51,077 bases of DNA, taken from Gammaproteobacteria bacterium (lineage in GTDB: Bacteria > Pseudomonadota > Gammaproteobacteria > JADZEE01). The DNA is taken from positions 1 to 51,077 of the forward strand of contig JADZEE010000005.1 in the NCBI GenBank assembly GCA_020850735.1. Direction: 5' to 3'. A program made the translations under genes and the position numbers. Under the pieces are notes generated by a model. It ran no database searches. It saw only the letters and a list, made by a program, of their open reading frames with translations, and was not told the DNA's origin. Each line of letters starts with the position of its first letter. Within the stretch, counting starts at the first letter, position 1. This document shows positions 8,284-17,210 of the stretch, in pieces.

Positions 8284-8296
8284 GCCTCCGGCCGGC

Positions 8297-10498
8297 ATGT
8301 CGACCGTCCCCGCCGCCAGCAGCGTCATCAACACCTCCCGGCTCGTCGATATCGCGCGCCATCCCATGCCGGCGTGCGATCTCGACGATCTGCGCAACCG
8401 GGCGAGCGCGTACCTGACCAGCGAACAGGTCGAGGCGATCATGCACGCCTACGACTTCGGCGCGAGCGCGCACGAAGGGCAGATGCGCATCAGCGGTGAA
8501 CCCTACATCCAGCACCCGCTGGAAGTGGCCGGCATCCTCGCCGACATGCACATGGATCACGAAACGCTGGTCGCGGCGATCCTGCACGACGTCATCGAGG
8601 ACACCGATACCCGCAAGGAAACCATCAAGAAGGAATTCGGAGACGACGTCGCCAGCATCGTCGACGGCGTGAGCAAGCTCACGCAGATGGAGTTCGAGTC
8701 CTACGCCGAGGAACAGGCGCAGAACATCCAGAAGATGCTGATGGCGATGGCTAGCGACATCCGGGTCATTCTCGTGAAGCTCGCCGACCGCCTCCACAAT
8801 ATGCGCACACTCGGTGCGCTCAGCCCGATCAAGCGCCGGCGGATCGCCCGCGAGACGCTGGACATCTATGCGCCGATCGCCCAGCGCCTGGGCATGAACG
8901 GCATCCGTCACGAGCTCGAGGAGCTCGGATTCGCTGCGCTGTACCCGATGCGTTACCGCGTACTCTCGGTCGAGGTGAAAAAGCAGCGCGGCAATCGCAA
9001 GGAGATCGTCGAGAAGATCAGGGCTTCCATCAAGCGGCGCCTGCGCCAGGAGCATCTGCGCGCGGAAGTTCTCGGCCGCGAGAAGCACAGCTACAGCATC
9101 TACAAGAAAATGCGCATGAAGCGGCTGCCGTTCAACGAGGTGTTCGATGTCTACGCGTTTCGCATCATCGTCGACTCGGTGGACGACTCCTATCGCGTCC
9201 TCGGCGCCGTGCACAACCTGTACAAACCGGTTCCCGGCAAGTTCAAGGACTACATCGCGATCCCCAAGGCCAACGGCTACCAGTCACTGCACACGGTGCT
9301 GTTCAGCCCCTACGGCGTTCCCATCGAGGTGCAGATCCGTTCGCGCGACATGAACGCCGTCGCCGAAGTCGGTATCGCCGCCCACTGGCTGTACAAATCC
9401 GGCACCGAGGGCGCGAGCAAGAACGCCCACCGGCGCGCGCGCGAGTGGCTCAAAGGCCTGCTCGAGATGCAGCGCCAGGCCGGCAATTCGCAGGAATTCC
9501 TGGAGCACGTGCGCATCGATCTGTTCCCCGACGAGGTCTATGTGTTCACGCCCAAGGGCGAGATCATGGAGCTTCCCGCCGGCGCGACGGCGGTGGATCT
9601 CGCCTACGCCGTGCACACCGACGTCGGCAACCACTGCGTGGCCGCCCGCATCGATCGGCGCCTCTCGCCGCTGCGCACGACGCTGCGCACCGGCCAGACG
9701 GTGGAGATCATCACCGCGCCGGGCGCGCGACCGAACCCGGCCTGGCTCAATTTCGTCGTCACCGGCAAGGCCCGCTCGCACATCCGCCATTTCCTGAAGA
9801 ACCTGCAACGCGACGAAGCGCGCACCCTCGGCAAGCGCATGCTCAACCGCGAGCTCGACTTGTTCGGCACCAACCTCGACGCGCTCGATCCGCAGGTCGT
9901 GCAGCACGCCCTCGCCGAGCTCAAGATCGGCTCGCTCGATGCAGTGCTCGAGGATATTGGCCTGGGCAAGCGGCTGGCGCCGCTCGCGGCGCGCAACCTC
10001 ATCGCCGCGAGCCGCGACCAGGACACCGTCAGGGAGCGGCGCGCGGACGCGGCCGCGCCGCTGCTCATCCAGGGCACGGAAGGGATGGTGGTGTCGTTCC
10101 CGAAGTGCTGCCACCCGATCCCGGGCGATCCGATCGTCGGTCACCTCTCGGCGGGCAGAGGCCTGGTCATTCACCACCAGGCCTGCAAGAACGTCGGTGA
10201 ATTCCGCAACCAGCCGGAGAAGTGGATCGACGTGCAGTGGGCCAAGGACATCAAGGCCGAGTTCTCCGCCGAGATCAAGATCGAGGTCACCAACCAGCGC
10301 GGCGCGCTCGCCACCATCGCCGCGGCAATCGCGGACGACGGCGCCAACATCGAGGGCCTGCAGATGACCGAACGCGACGAACGTTACGTCGAGTTCACCT
10401 TCGTCATCACCGTGCGCGATCGCCTGCATCTGGCCCAGCTCATCCGCCGGCTGCGCGCGGTGAAGCACGTCTCGCGCGTGACCCGCACGAAGGCCTGA
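8297..10498 (+). CDS. spoT: Bifunctional (p)ppGpp synthetase/hydrolase SpoT
   Basis: Makes and degrades the alarmone (p)ppGpp. Domains in order: HD hydrolase (H97-D98 in LHDVIEDT, approx. residues 45-200), the RelA/SpoT synthetase domain (FDVYAFRIIVD; GKFKDYIAIPKANGYQSLHT, with the KFKD basic motif), TGS (DLFPDEVYVFTPKGEIMELP, from about residue 405), a zinc-finger-like region (FPKCCHPIPGD) and a C-terminal ACT domain (about 650-733). An intact HD motif supports hydrolase activity. At 733 residues it is near E. coli SpoT (702); a shorter start at M24 (8366) is possible. Neighbours rpoZ and recG give the standard rpoZ-spoT-recG order. A MITE-like element begins at the base right after the stop codon. 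Confidence 0.95.
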   Translation: MSTVPAASSVINTSRLVDIARHPMPACDLDDLRNRASAYLTSEQVEAIMHAYDFGASAHEGQMRISGEPYIQHPLEVAGILADMHMDHETLVAAILHDVIEDTDTRKETIKKEFGDDVASIVDGVSKLTQMEFESYAEEQAQNIQKMLMAMASDIRVILVKLADRLHNMRTLGALSPIKRRRIARETLDIYAPIAQRLGMNGIRHELEELGFAALYPMRYRVLSVEVKKQRGNRKEIVEKIRASIKRRLRQEHLRAEVLGREKHSYSIYKKMRMKRLPFNEVFDVYAFRIIVDSVDDSYRVLGAVHNLYKPVPGKFKDYIAIPKANGYQSLHTVLFSPYGVPIEVQIRSRDMNAVAEVGIAAHWLYKSGTEGASKNAHRRAREWLKGLLEMQRQAGNSQEFLEHVRIDLFPDEVYVFTPKGEIMELPAGATAVDLAYAVHTDVGNHCVAARIDRRLSPLRTTLRTGQTVEIITAPGARPNPAWLNFVVTGKARSHIRHFLKNLQRDEARTLGKRMLNRELDLFGTNLDALDPQVVQHALAELKIGSLDAVLEDIGLGKRLAPLAARNLIAASRDQDTVRERRADAAAPLLIQGTEGMVVSFPKCCHPIPGDPIVGHLSAGRGLVIHHQACKNVGEFRNQPEKWIDVQWAKDIKAEFSAEIKIEVTNQRGALATIAAAIADDGANIEGLQMTERDERYVEFTFVITVRDRLHLAQLIRRLRAVKHVSRVTRTKA

Positions 10499-10678
10499 GA
10501 GCTCGTGAAACCCTCACCGCGCCTGTTGCGACGGCCCCTGGACGCCCCCGGCCGCGTTGCGGGGATCCCCGAAACCGTTTCCGCAGGCCCGCTACGCGCG
10601 CGATTTTGTGCACCCCCGCGCCTGGCCAGGAACGCCCGGGAACCGTCTCGCTACGGCGGGCGAATGTTTCACAAGCTC
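10499..10678 (+). mobile_element. MITE-like element, copy 1 (180 bp, terminal inverted repeats)
   Basis: Starts GAGCTCGTGAAAC and ends GTTTCACAAGCTC, inverted repeats with one mismatch over 13 bp. Weaker complementarity extends inward to about 40 bp (left CGCGCCTGTTGCGACGGC, right CCGTCTCGCTACGGCGGGCG). A second copy in the opposite orientation on this strand lies at 44337-44519 and matches along its whole length. No open reading frame is convincing, so it would be non-autonomous. It begins immediately after the spoT stop codon, inside the spoT-recG transcription unit. Similarity of the two copies was judged by eye. Confidence 0.82.
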
Positions 10679-10718
10679 TAGCGCGCTTCGCGGCGCGCCG
10701 ATCCGCCGACGGGAGCGC

Positions 10719-12836
10719 ATGGACGGCCTTTCCGCCCGCACGACGCCGGGGACCGCGCTCGCCAGGCCGGTCACCGATCTCAAGGGCATCGGCCCGAAAG
10801 CGGCCGGGCGCTGTGCGCGGCTCGGGATCGTGCTGGTGCGCGACCTGCTGTTTCATTTGCCGCTGCGTTACCAGGACCGCACCCGGCTCGTGCCGATCGG
10901 CGCGCTGCGCCCCGGCGCCGAAGCCGCGTTCGAGGGCACGGTGGAGCTGACGCAGGTGCAGTTCGGCCGCCGGCGCAACCTGCTGTCCCGGGTGAGCGAC
11001 GGCACCGGGGCGATCACCCTGCGCCTGTTCCACTTCACCGCCGCCCAGCAGCGCAATCTCGCCCGTGGTACCCGCCTGCGCTGCTTCGGCGAGGTGCGCA
11101 GCGGTCCCGCCGGGATGGAAATGGTGCATCCGGAGTACGAGCGGCTCGCGCCCGACGTGGTGACACCCGTCGAGCAGGCGCTGACCCCGGTGTACCCGAC
11201 CACCGAAGGGCTGCACCAGCTCACCCTGCGCCGGCTCACCGACCAGGCGCTGAGCCTGCTCGCGAGCGAGACGCTTGCCGACGACGGGCTCGAGGACTGG
11301 CTGCCGGTGGACGTGCTCGCCGGGGAACGCCTGCCGACATTGCGCGCGGCGCTCGCTTTCGTGCACCGTCCGCCCCCGGATGCCGCCGTCACCGAGATCC
11401 TCGCCGGCCGGCATCCGGCACAGCGCCGACTCGCGCTCGACGAATTGCTCGCGCACCACCTCAGCCTGCGCCGGGCGCGCCTCAACGCGCGCGACCGGCA
11501 CGCGCCGATCCTGCGCGAAAACCCGCTGCCCGAACGTTTGCGCGCGAACCTGCCGTACGCACTCACGGACGCCCAGAAACGGGTGTTCAGCGAGATCCTC
11601 GCCGACCTCGGCACGCCGACGCCGATGCTGCGCCTGCTCCAGGGCGACGTCGGCTCGGGCAAGACCGTGGTGGCGGCGCTCACTGCGCTCACCGCGATCG
11701 GCTCCGGCTGCCAGGCCGCGATCATGGCCCCGACCGAGCTCCTCGCCGAGCAGCATCTGCGCACCTTCAGCCGCTGGCTGGCGCCGCTGGGCGTGCCCGT
11801 GCACTGGCTGTCCGGCCGGCTGGCGAAGTCCGAACGCGCACGCACCCTCGCAACCATCCGCGAAACGCCGGCGGCCCTGGTCGTCGGCACCCACGCACTG
11901 TTCCAGGAGGGCGTGGAGTTCGCACGCCTGGGCGTGGTCATCATCGACGAACAACATCGCTTCGGCGTGCACCAGCGCCTGGCGCTGCGCGACAAGGGCC
12001 GAGGCGAGCACGGCCAGCCGCACCAGCTCGTCATGACCGCCACGCCCATCCCGCGCACGCTGGCGATGACCGCCTACGCCGAGCTCGACGTGTCGGTCAT
12101 CGATGCGCTGCCGCCGGGGCGCCAGCCCGTGGCCACCGCCGTGATCCCGGACAGCCGCCGCGAGGAAATCGTCACCCGCATCGGCGAGGCCACGCGGTCG
12201 GGCCGGCAGATCTACTGGGTGTGCACGCTGATCGACGAGTCCGAGGCGCTGCAGTGCCAGGCCGCGACCGAGACCGCCGCGGCGCTCGCGGCGAGCCTGC
12301 CCGGGGTGCGCGTCGGCCTCGTCCACGGGCGCATGAAGGATACCGACAAGGATACGGTGATGGGTGACTTCGCGACCGGCGCCATCGATCTGCTGGTCGC
12401 GACCACGGTGATCGAGGTCGGTGTCGACGTACCGAACGCGAGCCTGATGATCATCGACAACGCCGAGCGTCTCGGCCTCGCGCAGCTGCACCAGCTGCGC
12501 GGGCGTGTCGGCCGTGGCAACCAGGCGAGCGACTGCGTGCTGATGTACCGCGCACCGCTCGGCCCGCTCGCGCGCGAACGCCTGGCGATCATGCGCGGGA
12601 CCACCGACGGCTTCGTCATCGCCCAGCGGGATCTCGAGCTGCGCGGTCCGGGCGAGCTGCTCGGCACCCGCCAGGCCGGCGTCGCGGCGCTGCGCATCGC
12701 CGACCTCGTTCGCGATGCCGATCTGGTCGAGGCGGTCGCCCGCGTCAGCGACGAGCTGCTCGCGAACGCGCCGGACCGGGCCGAGGCGCTGGTCAATCGC
12801 TGGCTCGGCCATGCGTTAGACTACGCCGAGGTGTGA
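10719..12836 (+). CDS. recG: ATP-dependent DNA helicase RecG
   Basis: Branch-migrating helicase that remodels stalled forks and recombination intermediates. The N-terminal wedge/OB region holds LKGIGPKAAGRCARLGI and LLFHLPLRYQDR. The helicase core has Walker A in LLQGDVGSGKTVVAAL, the DEQH box in IIDEQHRFGVHQR, MTATPIPRTLAMTAY, and the C-terminal LRGRVGRG and DLELRGPGELLGTRQ. Length is 705 residues (E. coli 693). I chose ATG 10719 (MDGLSARTT), 40 bases after the MITE-like element; an open frame back to 10557 is translated repeat. The stop overlaps the ubiA GTG start by 4 bp. Confidence 0.96.
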   Translation: MDGLSARTTPGTALARPVTDLKGIGPKAAGRCARLGIVLVRDLLFHLPLRYQDRTRLVPIGALRPGAEAAFEGTVELTQVQFGRRRNLLSRVSDGTGAITLRLFHFTAAQQRNLARGTRLRCFGEVRSGPAGMEMVHPEYERLAPDVVTPVEQALTPVYPTTEGLHQLTLRRLTDQALSLLASETLADDGLEDWLPVDVLAGERLPTLRAALAFVHRPPPDAAVTEILAGRHPAQRRLALDELLAHHLSLRRARLNARDRHAPILRENPLPERLRANLPYALTDAQKRVFSEILADLGTPTPMLRLLQGDVGSGKTVVAALTALTAIGSGCQAAIMAPTELLAEQHLRTFSRWLAPLGVPVHWLSGRLAKSERARTLATIRETPAALVVGTHALFQEGVEFARLGVVIIDEQHRFGVHQRLALRDKGRGEHGQPHQLVMTATPIPRTLAMTAYAELDVSVIDALPPGRQPVATAVIPDSRREEIVTRIGEATRSGRQIYWVCTLIDESEALQCQAATETAAALAASLPGVRVGLVHGRMKDTDKDTVMGDFATGAIDLLVATTVIEVGVDVPNASLMIIDNAERLGLAQLHQLRGRVGRGNQASDCVLMYRAPLGPLARERLAIMRGTTDGFVIAQRDLELRGPGELLGTRQAGVAALRIADLVRDADLVEAVARVSDELLANAPDRAEALVNRWLGHALDYAEV

Positions 12837-13741
12837 GAACGACGACGCTCAACCGCACGAACAGGACCGCGCGCGCAATCGGCCTTGGCGAACGCCTGCG
12901 CCGCTATGCCCTGCTCACGCGCCAGCACCGGCCGGTCGGCTGGCTGCTGCTGCTGTGGCCGACCCTGTGGGCGCTGTGGCTGGCCGGCGAAGGCCGGCCC
13001 GATCCCGTGATCGTCGCCATCTTCGTCGCCGGCGTCATCGTCATGCGCTCGGCCGGCTGCGCCATCAACGATCTCGCCGACCGGCGTATCGACGGCGCCG
13101 TCGAGCGCACCGCCGGGCGACCGCTGGTCACCGGCCTGGTCAGTGCGGCGGAAGCAGTCGCCGTCGCGCTCGTGCTGCTCGGCATCGCGCTGGTGCTGGT
13201 GCTGCAGCTCAATCGCCTGACCGTCGAGCTCGCCTGCGCCGGCGTGTTCTGGGCGCTGCTGTATCCGTTCATGAAACGCTACACCTGGTTTCCGCAGGTG
13301 TTCCTCGGATTCGCCTTCGGCTGGGGGATCCCGATGGCGTTCGCGGCCCTGACCGGCGAGGTGCCGCGCCTGGGTTGGCTGGTGTTCGTCGCCAACATGG
13401 TGTGGGTGCTGATCTACGACACGCTGTACGCGATGGTGGACCGCGACGATGACCTTCGTATCGGCGTGAAGTCGACCGCGATCCTGTTCGAGAGCGCCGA
13501 CCGCGTGCTCATCGGCGTACTGCAGGGTCTGCTCGTTCTCGCCCTGCTGCTGGTCGGCAGCCAGGCCGGCCGGGGCGTGCCTTACCTGCTCGGCGTGCTG
13601 GCGGCGGCGGGCTTGTCGGTGTACCAGCAGGTGCTCATCCGCGAGCGCAAGCGCGAGCAGTGCTTTCGCGCTTTCATGAACAACAACTGGCTGGGCGCGG
13701 CCGTATTCGCGGGCCTGCTCGCCGACTACCTGGTCACCTGA
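12833..13741 (+). CDS. ubiA: 4-hydroxybenzoate octaprenyltransferase
   Basis: Integral inner-membrane prenyltransferase of ubiquinone biosynthesis that attaches the polyprenyl chain to 4-hydroxybenzoate. The first aspartate-rich motif is NDLADRRIDGAVERTAGRPL (about residues 80-100) and the second is YDTLYAMVDRDDDLRIGVKS (about 195-215). About eight or nine hydrophobic helices surround them. Length is 302 residues, slightly longer than E. coli UbiA (290). Start is a GTG overlapping the recG stop as GTGA. Its 3' end overlaps the convergent Sel1 gene by 16 bp. The enzyme implies a ubiquinone-based respiratory chain. Confidence 0.94.
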   Translation: MRTTTLNRTNRTARAIGLGERLRRYALLTRQHRPVGWLLLLWPTLWALWLAGEGRPDPVIVAIFVAGVIVMRSAGCAINDLADRRIDGAVERTAGRPLVTGLVSAAEAVAVALVLLGIALVLVLQLNRLTVELACAGVFWALLYPFMKRYTWFPQVFLGFAFGWGIPMAFAALTGEVPRLGWLVFVANMVWVLIYDTLYAMVDRDDDLRIGVKSTAILFESADRVLIGVLQGLLVLALLLVGSQAGRGVPYLLGVLAAAGLSVYQQVLIRERKREQCFRAFMNNNWLGAAVFAGLLADYLVT

Positions 13742-14793
13742 GCCGCGGCAATGGTCTGCTCCAGGCGCTCGAGCGCCTGCGTCGCCGTCGCCCGCTGGGC
13801 TTCGCCGAGGCGCGCCTCGACGACACCGGCGTTGCGCGCCGCGAGCTCCAGACCCCGGCCGGCGGCCGCCTGGAACCATACCCAGGCGCGCACGTCGTCG
13901 CGCGGCACGGCGTTGCCGGTGCCATAGGCCCAGCCGAGATTGTTCTGCGCCGCGGCGCTGCCGTTGACCGCCGCGAGCTCGTAGAAAGCCATTGCATCGG
14001 CGGGTTTCAGGGTGCCCTCGTCGCGCTCGGCGAGCAGAGCCAGGGTGAACGCGGCCACCGCGCTGCCGCCTTCCGCCGCCCGGCGCAGCCAGTCGACGCC
14101 AGCGACGGGATCGTGCTGCGGCACGCCCGGATCCAGGTAGATGAGCGCGAGGTTGTACTGCGCTTTCCGGTGACCGCTGTCGGCGGCCGCGCGGTACCAC
14201 TCGATGGCCTTGCCCGTATCGCGCGGCACGCCCAGACCCGCGTCGTGGATATAACCGAGGTTGTAGCGCGCCGCGGCGAATCCCGCCGCGGCGGCCAGGG
14301 TCAGCCACTGGGTCGCCACGGCGTAGTCCTTGGGCACGCCCTCGCCGGCGAGATACAGGCCCCCGAGCGCGAGCGCCGCGCGGCCATCGCCACCGGTGGC
14401 GAGCGCCTCGAGCTCTCTGAGCGCATCGGCGTTGCCCTGCCGGGCGGCGATCTCGAACCACTTGCGTGCGAGCTCCGGATCCGCCGTCACCCCCTCACCG
14501 CGCTGGTACATCAGCGCCAGGTTCTGCTGCGCCTTGGCGTAGCCCTGCTCGGCGCTGCGCCGATACCAGCCGGCGGCCCGCACGTCGTCACGCGCCACGC
14601 CCTGGCCGTTATCGTAGAAAAGACCCATGGCGAACTGCGCACGCGCGTCGCCGGCGTCCGCCAGTGGACTGAAGATGGCGATTGCGCGGGCGAAGTCGCC
14701 ACGTTTGTAGGCGCTGACGCCCTGCCTGAAATCATCGGCCACCACCGGCGCGGCGAGGATCGTCAGCACGAGCACGAACACTGCGGATCGCAT
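13726..14793 (-). CDS. Exported Sel1-repeat protein
   Basis: A signal peptide (MRSAVFVLVLTILAAPVVA, cleavage near residue 19-20) is followed by about seven Sel1-like (TPR-related) helical repeats. Each repeat carries the pattern AQ-LG-YxxGxGVxxDxxxAxxWYxxAA, for example ARAQFAMGLFYDNGQGVARD and AARYNLGYIHDAGLGVPRD. Such proteins are periplasmic scaffolds in protein-protein interaction. I prefer the start at 14793 because it directly yields the signal peptide; an in-frame ATG at 14838 would add 15 residues. It is divergent from the CBS gene. The partner is unknown. Confidence 0.9.
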   Translation of the reverse strand: MRSAVFVLVLTILAAPVVADDFRQGVSAYKRGDFARAIAIFSPLADAGDARAQFAMGLFYDNGQGVARDDVRAAGWYRRSAEQGYAKAQQNLALMYQRGEGVTADPELARKWFEIAARQGNADALRELEALATGGDGRAALALGGLYLAGEGVPKDYAVATQWLTLAAAAGFAAARYNLGYIHDAGLGVPRDTGKAIEWYRAAADSGHRKAQYNLALIYLDPGVPQHDPVAGVDWLRRAAEGGSAVAAFTLALLAERDEGTLKPADAMAFYELAAVNGSAAAQNNLGWAYGTGNAVPRDDVRAWVWFQAAAGRGLELAARNAGVVEARLGEAQRATATQALERLEQTIAAAQVTR

Positions 14794-14930
14794 GGCGGGG
14801 TTAGCGGCCGCGCGGCGCGAAACCTGACCCGCCGTCACCGCCGTCGGGCCCTGTCGCGGGATCGGTAGGGCTGGTAGTATTCATCGCGAACGCGCGTACC
14901 GGCGCGGCAGGCAACGGGATCCGGCCGTTC

Positions 14931-15335
14931 ATGACCAAGAGTCTCGTCAAGGACTGGATGTCGACCAAGGTGATCACCATTGGTCCGGAAGCCTCGCTCA
15001 CGGAGGCCGACGTCACCATGGAGGCCCGGCGCATCCGCCGCCTGCTGGTCATCAGCGACGGCAAGCTGATCGGCATGCTCAGCGAGGGTGACATGCGCGA
15101 AGCCCGCATCCGTTACGCCGGCGTCGACGCCGAGCACGAGCCCAAGGTCGCCGATCTCATGAGCACCGATCCGATCACCATATCGCAGCACTTCAGCATC
15201 GCGCTCGCCGCGCAGACGATGCTGCAGGCGAAGATCAGCGGCCTGCCGGTGATCGACAACGACGGCCATCTCATCGGCGTGCTCTCCGCCTCAGACATCT
15301 TCCGCTACGTTATCGAAATGTCCCGCGGCGAATGA
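14931..15335 (+). CDS. Tandem CBS-domain protein
   Basis: A stand-alone pair of CBS domains (about residues 8-63 and 79-132). The characteristic repeats are VKDWMSTKVITIGPEASLTE ... RRLLVISDGKLIGMLSEGDM and VADLMSTDPITISQHFSIAL ... GLPVIDNDGHLIGVLSASDI. CBS pairs bind adenosyl ligands such as AMP, ATP or SAM and act as energy sensors. There is no attached enzyme or channel domain, so the target is unknown. The stop overlaps an ATG of the next frame (ATGA). The small exported protein and the PilZ gene follow at close spacing, which suggests one transcript. Confidence 0.92.
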   Translation: MTKSLVKDWMSTKVITIGPEASLTEADVTMEARRIRRLLVISDGKLIGMLSEGDMREARIRYAGVDAEHEPKVADLMSTDPITISQHFSIALAAQTMLQAKISGLPVIDNDGHLIGVLSASDIFRYVIEMSRGE

Positions 15336-15391
15336 GCGCCCGGCGGCTGTCGGGCCGCCGCGATCCCGCGCCGCGCTCACGGAGCTCAGTC

Positions 15392-15691
15392 ATGCGCCTG
15401 TTCATCGACATCGTCGCCACCGCGCTGCTCGCCGCCCTGCTCGGCCTCGCCGCGCCCGGCGCCGGCGCGGCCGAGCGCTACCAGATCGCGACCCTGTCCG
15501 CGGGCGCGGGCTTCGCGCCCGACAAGGCGCTCATACTCGACACCGAGTCCGGCCACCTGTGGCTGTGGATCGAGAACGCCGGCACCGGCATCGACGCCGG
15601 CGGCCGCTATCTCATCTACCAGGGGCAGGTGCGCCCGGGGCGCGAGGCCGGCGAGATCATCGAGAAGCAGGAATGGGCGCCCAAGCCGTGA
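15392..15691 (+). CDS. Small exported protein of unknown function
   Basis: 99 residues with a clear signal peptide (MRLFIDIVATALLAALLGLA, cleavage near AGA-AE at about residue 27). The mature ~72-residue part contains ILDTESGHLWLWIENAGTG and a C-terminal YLIYQGQVRPG, a pattern seen in small periplasmic proteins without assigned function. I chose the ATG at 15392 with upstream GGAG because it gives a signal peptide; the frame is open back to 15332, where ATGA overlaps the CBS stop. It sits between the CBS and PilZ genes. I cannot assign a role. Confidence 0.75.
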   Translation: MRLFIDIVATALLAALLGLAAPGAGAAERYQIATLSAGAGFAPDKALILDTESGHLWLWIENAGTGIDAGGRYLIYQGQVRPGREAGEIIEKQEWAPKP

Positions 15692-15703
15692 CCACGCCCC
15701 GCA

Positions 15704-16132
15704 ATGCCGCCCTCCGGCACCGCTGAGTCCGTCGTGTCCGATCCGGAATGGGAATTCGAGGAGCGCCGGCGCTTTCCGCGCATCCGACCGATCGTCCCCA
15801 TCGCCCTGAAGCTCGCGGACGGCGTGACGCTCGCGAACGTCGTCCACGATTTCTCCCCCGACGGCGTGCAGCTGCGCTGCACCTGGGACGAAGCGCGCGC
15901 CTTCTACCCGAGCGGCGTGCCGGTCACCGCCGACCACCACCCCAGGGTGCCCGTGCGCATGAAGCTGCCGCTCGCGTCCGGTCCCATCGAAGTCCCGCTG
16001 ATCTTCGACCTGCGTTACATGTTCCCGCATGCGCCCGGACAGATCTGCTTCGGTTGCGAATTCGTGGAGGTGCGGGCGACGACGCGGGGAGCCATCGATC
16101 TGTACGTGCGAGAGGCGATGCAGCCGGGCTGA
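15704..16132 (+). CDS. PilZ domain protein
   Basis: Likely c-di-GMP receptor. The PilZ signature is in two parts: the arginine-rich N-terminal motif ERRRFPRIRP (about residues 19-28) and DFSPDGVQL (about 49-57), matching RxxxR and [DN]xSxxG. The rest is a six-stranded barrel-like sequence (RVPVRMKLPLASGPIEVPLI; QICFGCEFVEV). Length is 142 residues. A GTG start at 15734 is also possible. It follows the small exported protein by 12 bp. It is the only stand-alone c-di-GMP receptor in the window; its target is unknown. Confidence 0.9.
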   Translation: MPPSGTAESVVSDPEWEFEERRRFPRIRPIVPIALKLADGVTLANVVHDFSPDGVQLRCTWDEARAFYPSGVPVTADHHPRVPVRMKLPLASGPIEVPLIFDLRYMFPHAPGQICFGCEFVEVRATTRGAIDLYVREAMQPG

Positions 16133-16204
16133 GGCGCGGGAGCGCCCCCGAACCCCCGATCGGCGCCCGCAGGGAACGCAGCGCAATGCGCCGGACCGTG
16201 GACG

Positions 16205-16666
16205 TCAACGCCGCACCGGCGGCGGCGTCATGGGGTAAGCGCGTACTTCGTATTGGAAATCGCCCAGCTCGTAGTTGCGCCGCTCACTCGTCGCGGGCGG
16301 GCAGGCGTAGTAGGCGCGGATCTCCCGGATCAGGCCGCGCGCGGAAAAGATGTACCACTCGTCGCCGCGCAGGTACACGCCCTCGTCGACCTTGAAGTGC
16401 GTCCACTCGATCACCGCTTCGCGCCGACCGGCGTCGACCAGCATGCGGTCGATGGTCCACACGGATCCCAGCTTGCGCACGGCGTTGATCCAGCCCTCGG
16501 CAATCGCACGGGCACCAGCGAAGGTGCCCTGTGGCGCGCCGGCCGGGAAGTAATGCACGGCGTCGTCCTCCATGCAGCTGACGATCTTGTCGCGGCTGGC
16601 TTCGTTGCAGCCGTCGAAATACTCGCGGATGGTGGCTTCGAGCCCCGCCGCCGTGGTGTCCCGCAT
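16205..16666 (-). CDS. SnoaL/NTF2-like fold protein
   Basis: 153 residues with the cone-shaped NTF2-like fold pattern: an N-terminal helix (LEATIREYFDGCNEASRDKI), MEDDAVHYFPAGAPQGTFAG with acidic and aromatic pocket residues, then IDRMLVDAGRREAVIEWTHF and a WYIFSARGLIREIRAYY strand. SnoaL-like proteins are small isomerases, hydrolases or ligand-binding proteins, so no reaction can be predicted. Start at ATG 16666 follows GGGAG at good spacing; the frame is open to 16717. It is convergent with the PilZ gene. Confidence 0.82.
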   Translation of the reverse strand: MRDTTAAGLEATIREYFDGCNEASRDKIVSCMEDDAVHYFPAGAPQGTFAGARAIAEGWINAVRKLGSVWTIDRMLVDAGRREAVIEWTHFKVDEGVYLRGDEWYIFSARGLIREIRAYYACPPATSERRNYELGDFQYEVRAYPMTPPPVRR

Positions 16667-17210
16667 TCCGGTATCTCCCTGTGGCACGGCGCCCAGTATC
16701 GATCCACACCCGGTCACGCTGCACGCCCGGCGCGCTCGCCGGCAATGTCTGGTGGCGCGTCGGGGCGCCGCCGCACCTGCATCAGGGCGTCCCTCGGAGC
16801 GACACGCCGAGCAGGCCGCGGGTCAACTGGAAACCGGTGTTACCCGCCGCCCGGTGCGGGGGTGGGGCTGATAGCAGAGCGACGCGGCGGCGTCGAGAGC
16901 GTCCCGCCAGGATGATCGGGCAGGCGCGCGTGCGGCGATCTGCCGCACCGGCATGCGCGGGTGCGCCTGCAGCGACGGCGGGCTCTCCACGCAGGCGAGG
17001 GCGAGTTGCTCCCGCGCCGCCGAGTCCGGCCAGGGTCTCGACGCCGTGACCGGTAGGCGCGGCCATGACGTGCGGACCGGGACGCGCGGCGATCTCTCCG
17101 TACGCGAGGCTTCCGCTACGGCCTCCCGGCCAAACCCGTCGCCAGGTCGCGGGTGTTGGCCAGGATCCAGCCCTCGCCCCCCCACACGGGCACTGAAATC
17201 CGGTTGTGGC
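16667..17210. other. Intergenic region without recognisable gene (544 bp)
   Basis: All frames give arginine- and proline-rich translations without family resemblance, typical of non-coding GC-rich DNA. I see no tRNA, no repeat shared with the rest of the window and no clear promoter. It may be a decayed gene. Confidence 0.5.

Noticed and set aside
9284..10468. Minus-strand open frame antisense to spoT
   Set aside because: Shadow of a GC-rich gene; no recognisable protein.
10557..10718. N-terminal extension of RecG
   Set aside because: It is translated MITE-like sequence; ATG 10719 gives the normal RecG length.
10440..12812. Long minus-strand open frame antisense to recG
   Set aside because: A GC-rich shadow frame; the translation has no family resemblance while the plus strand encodes full RecG.
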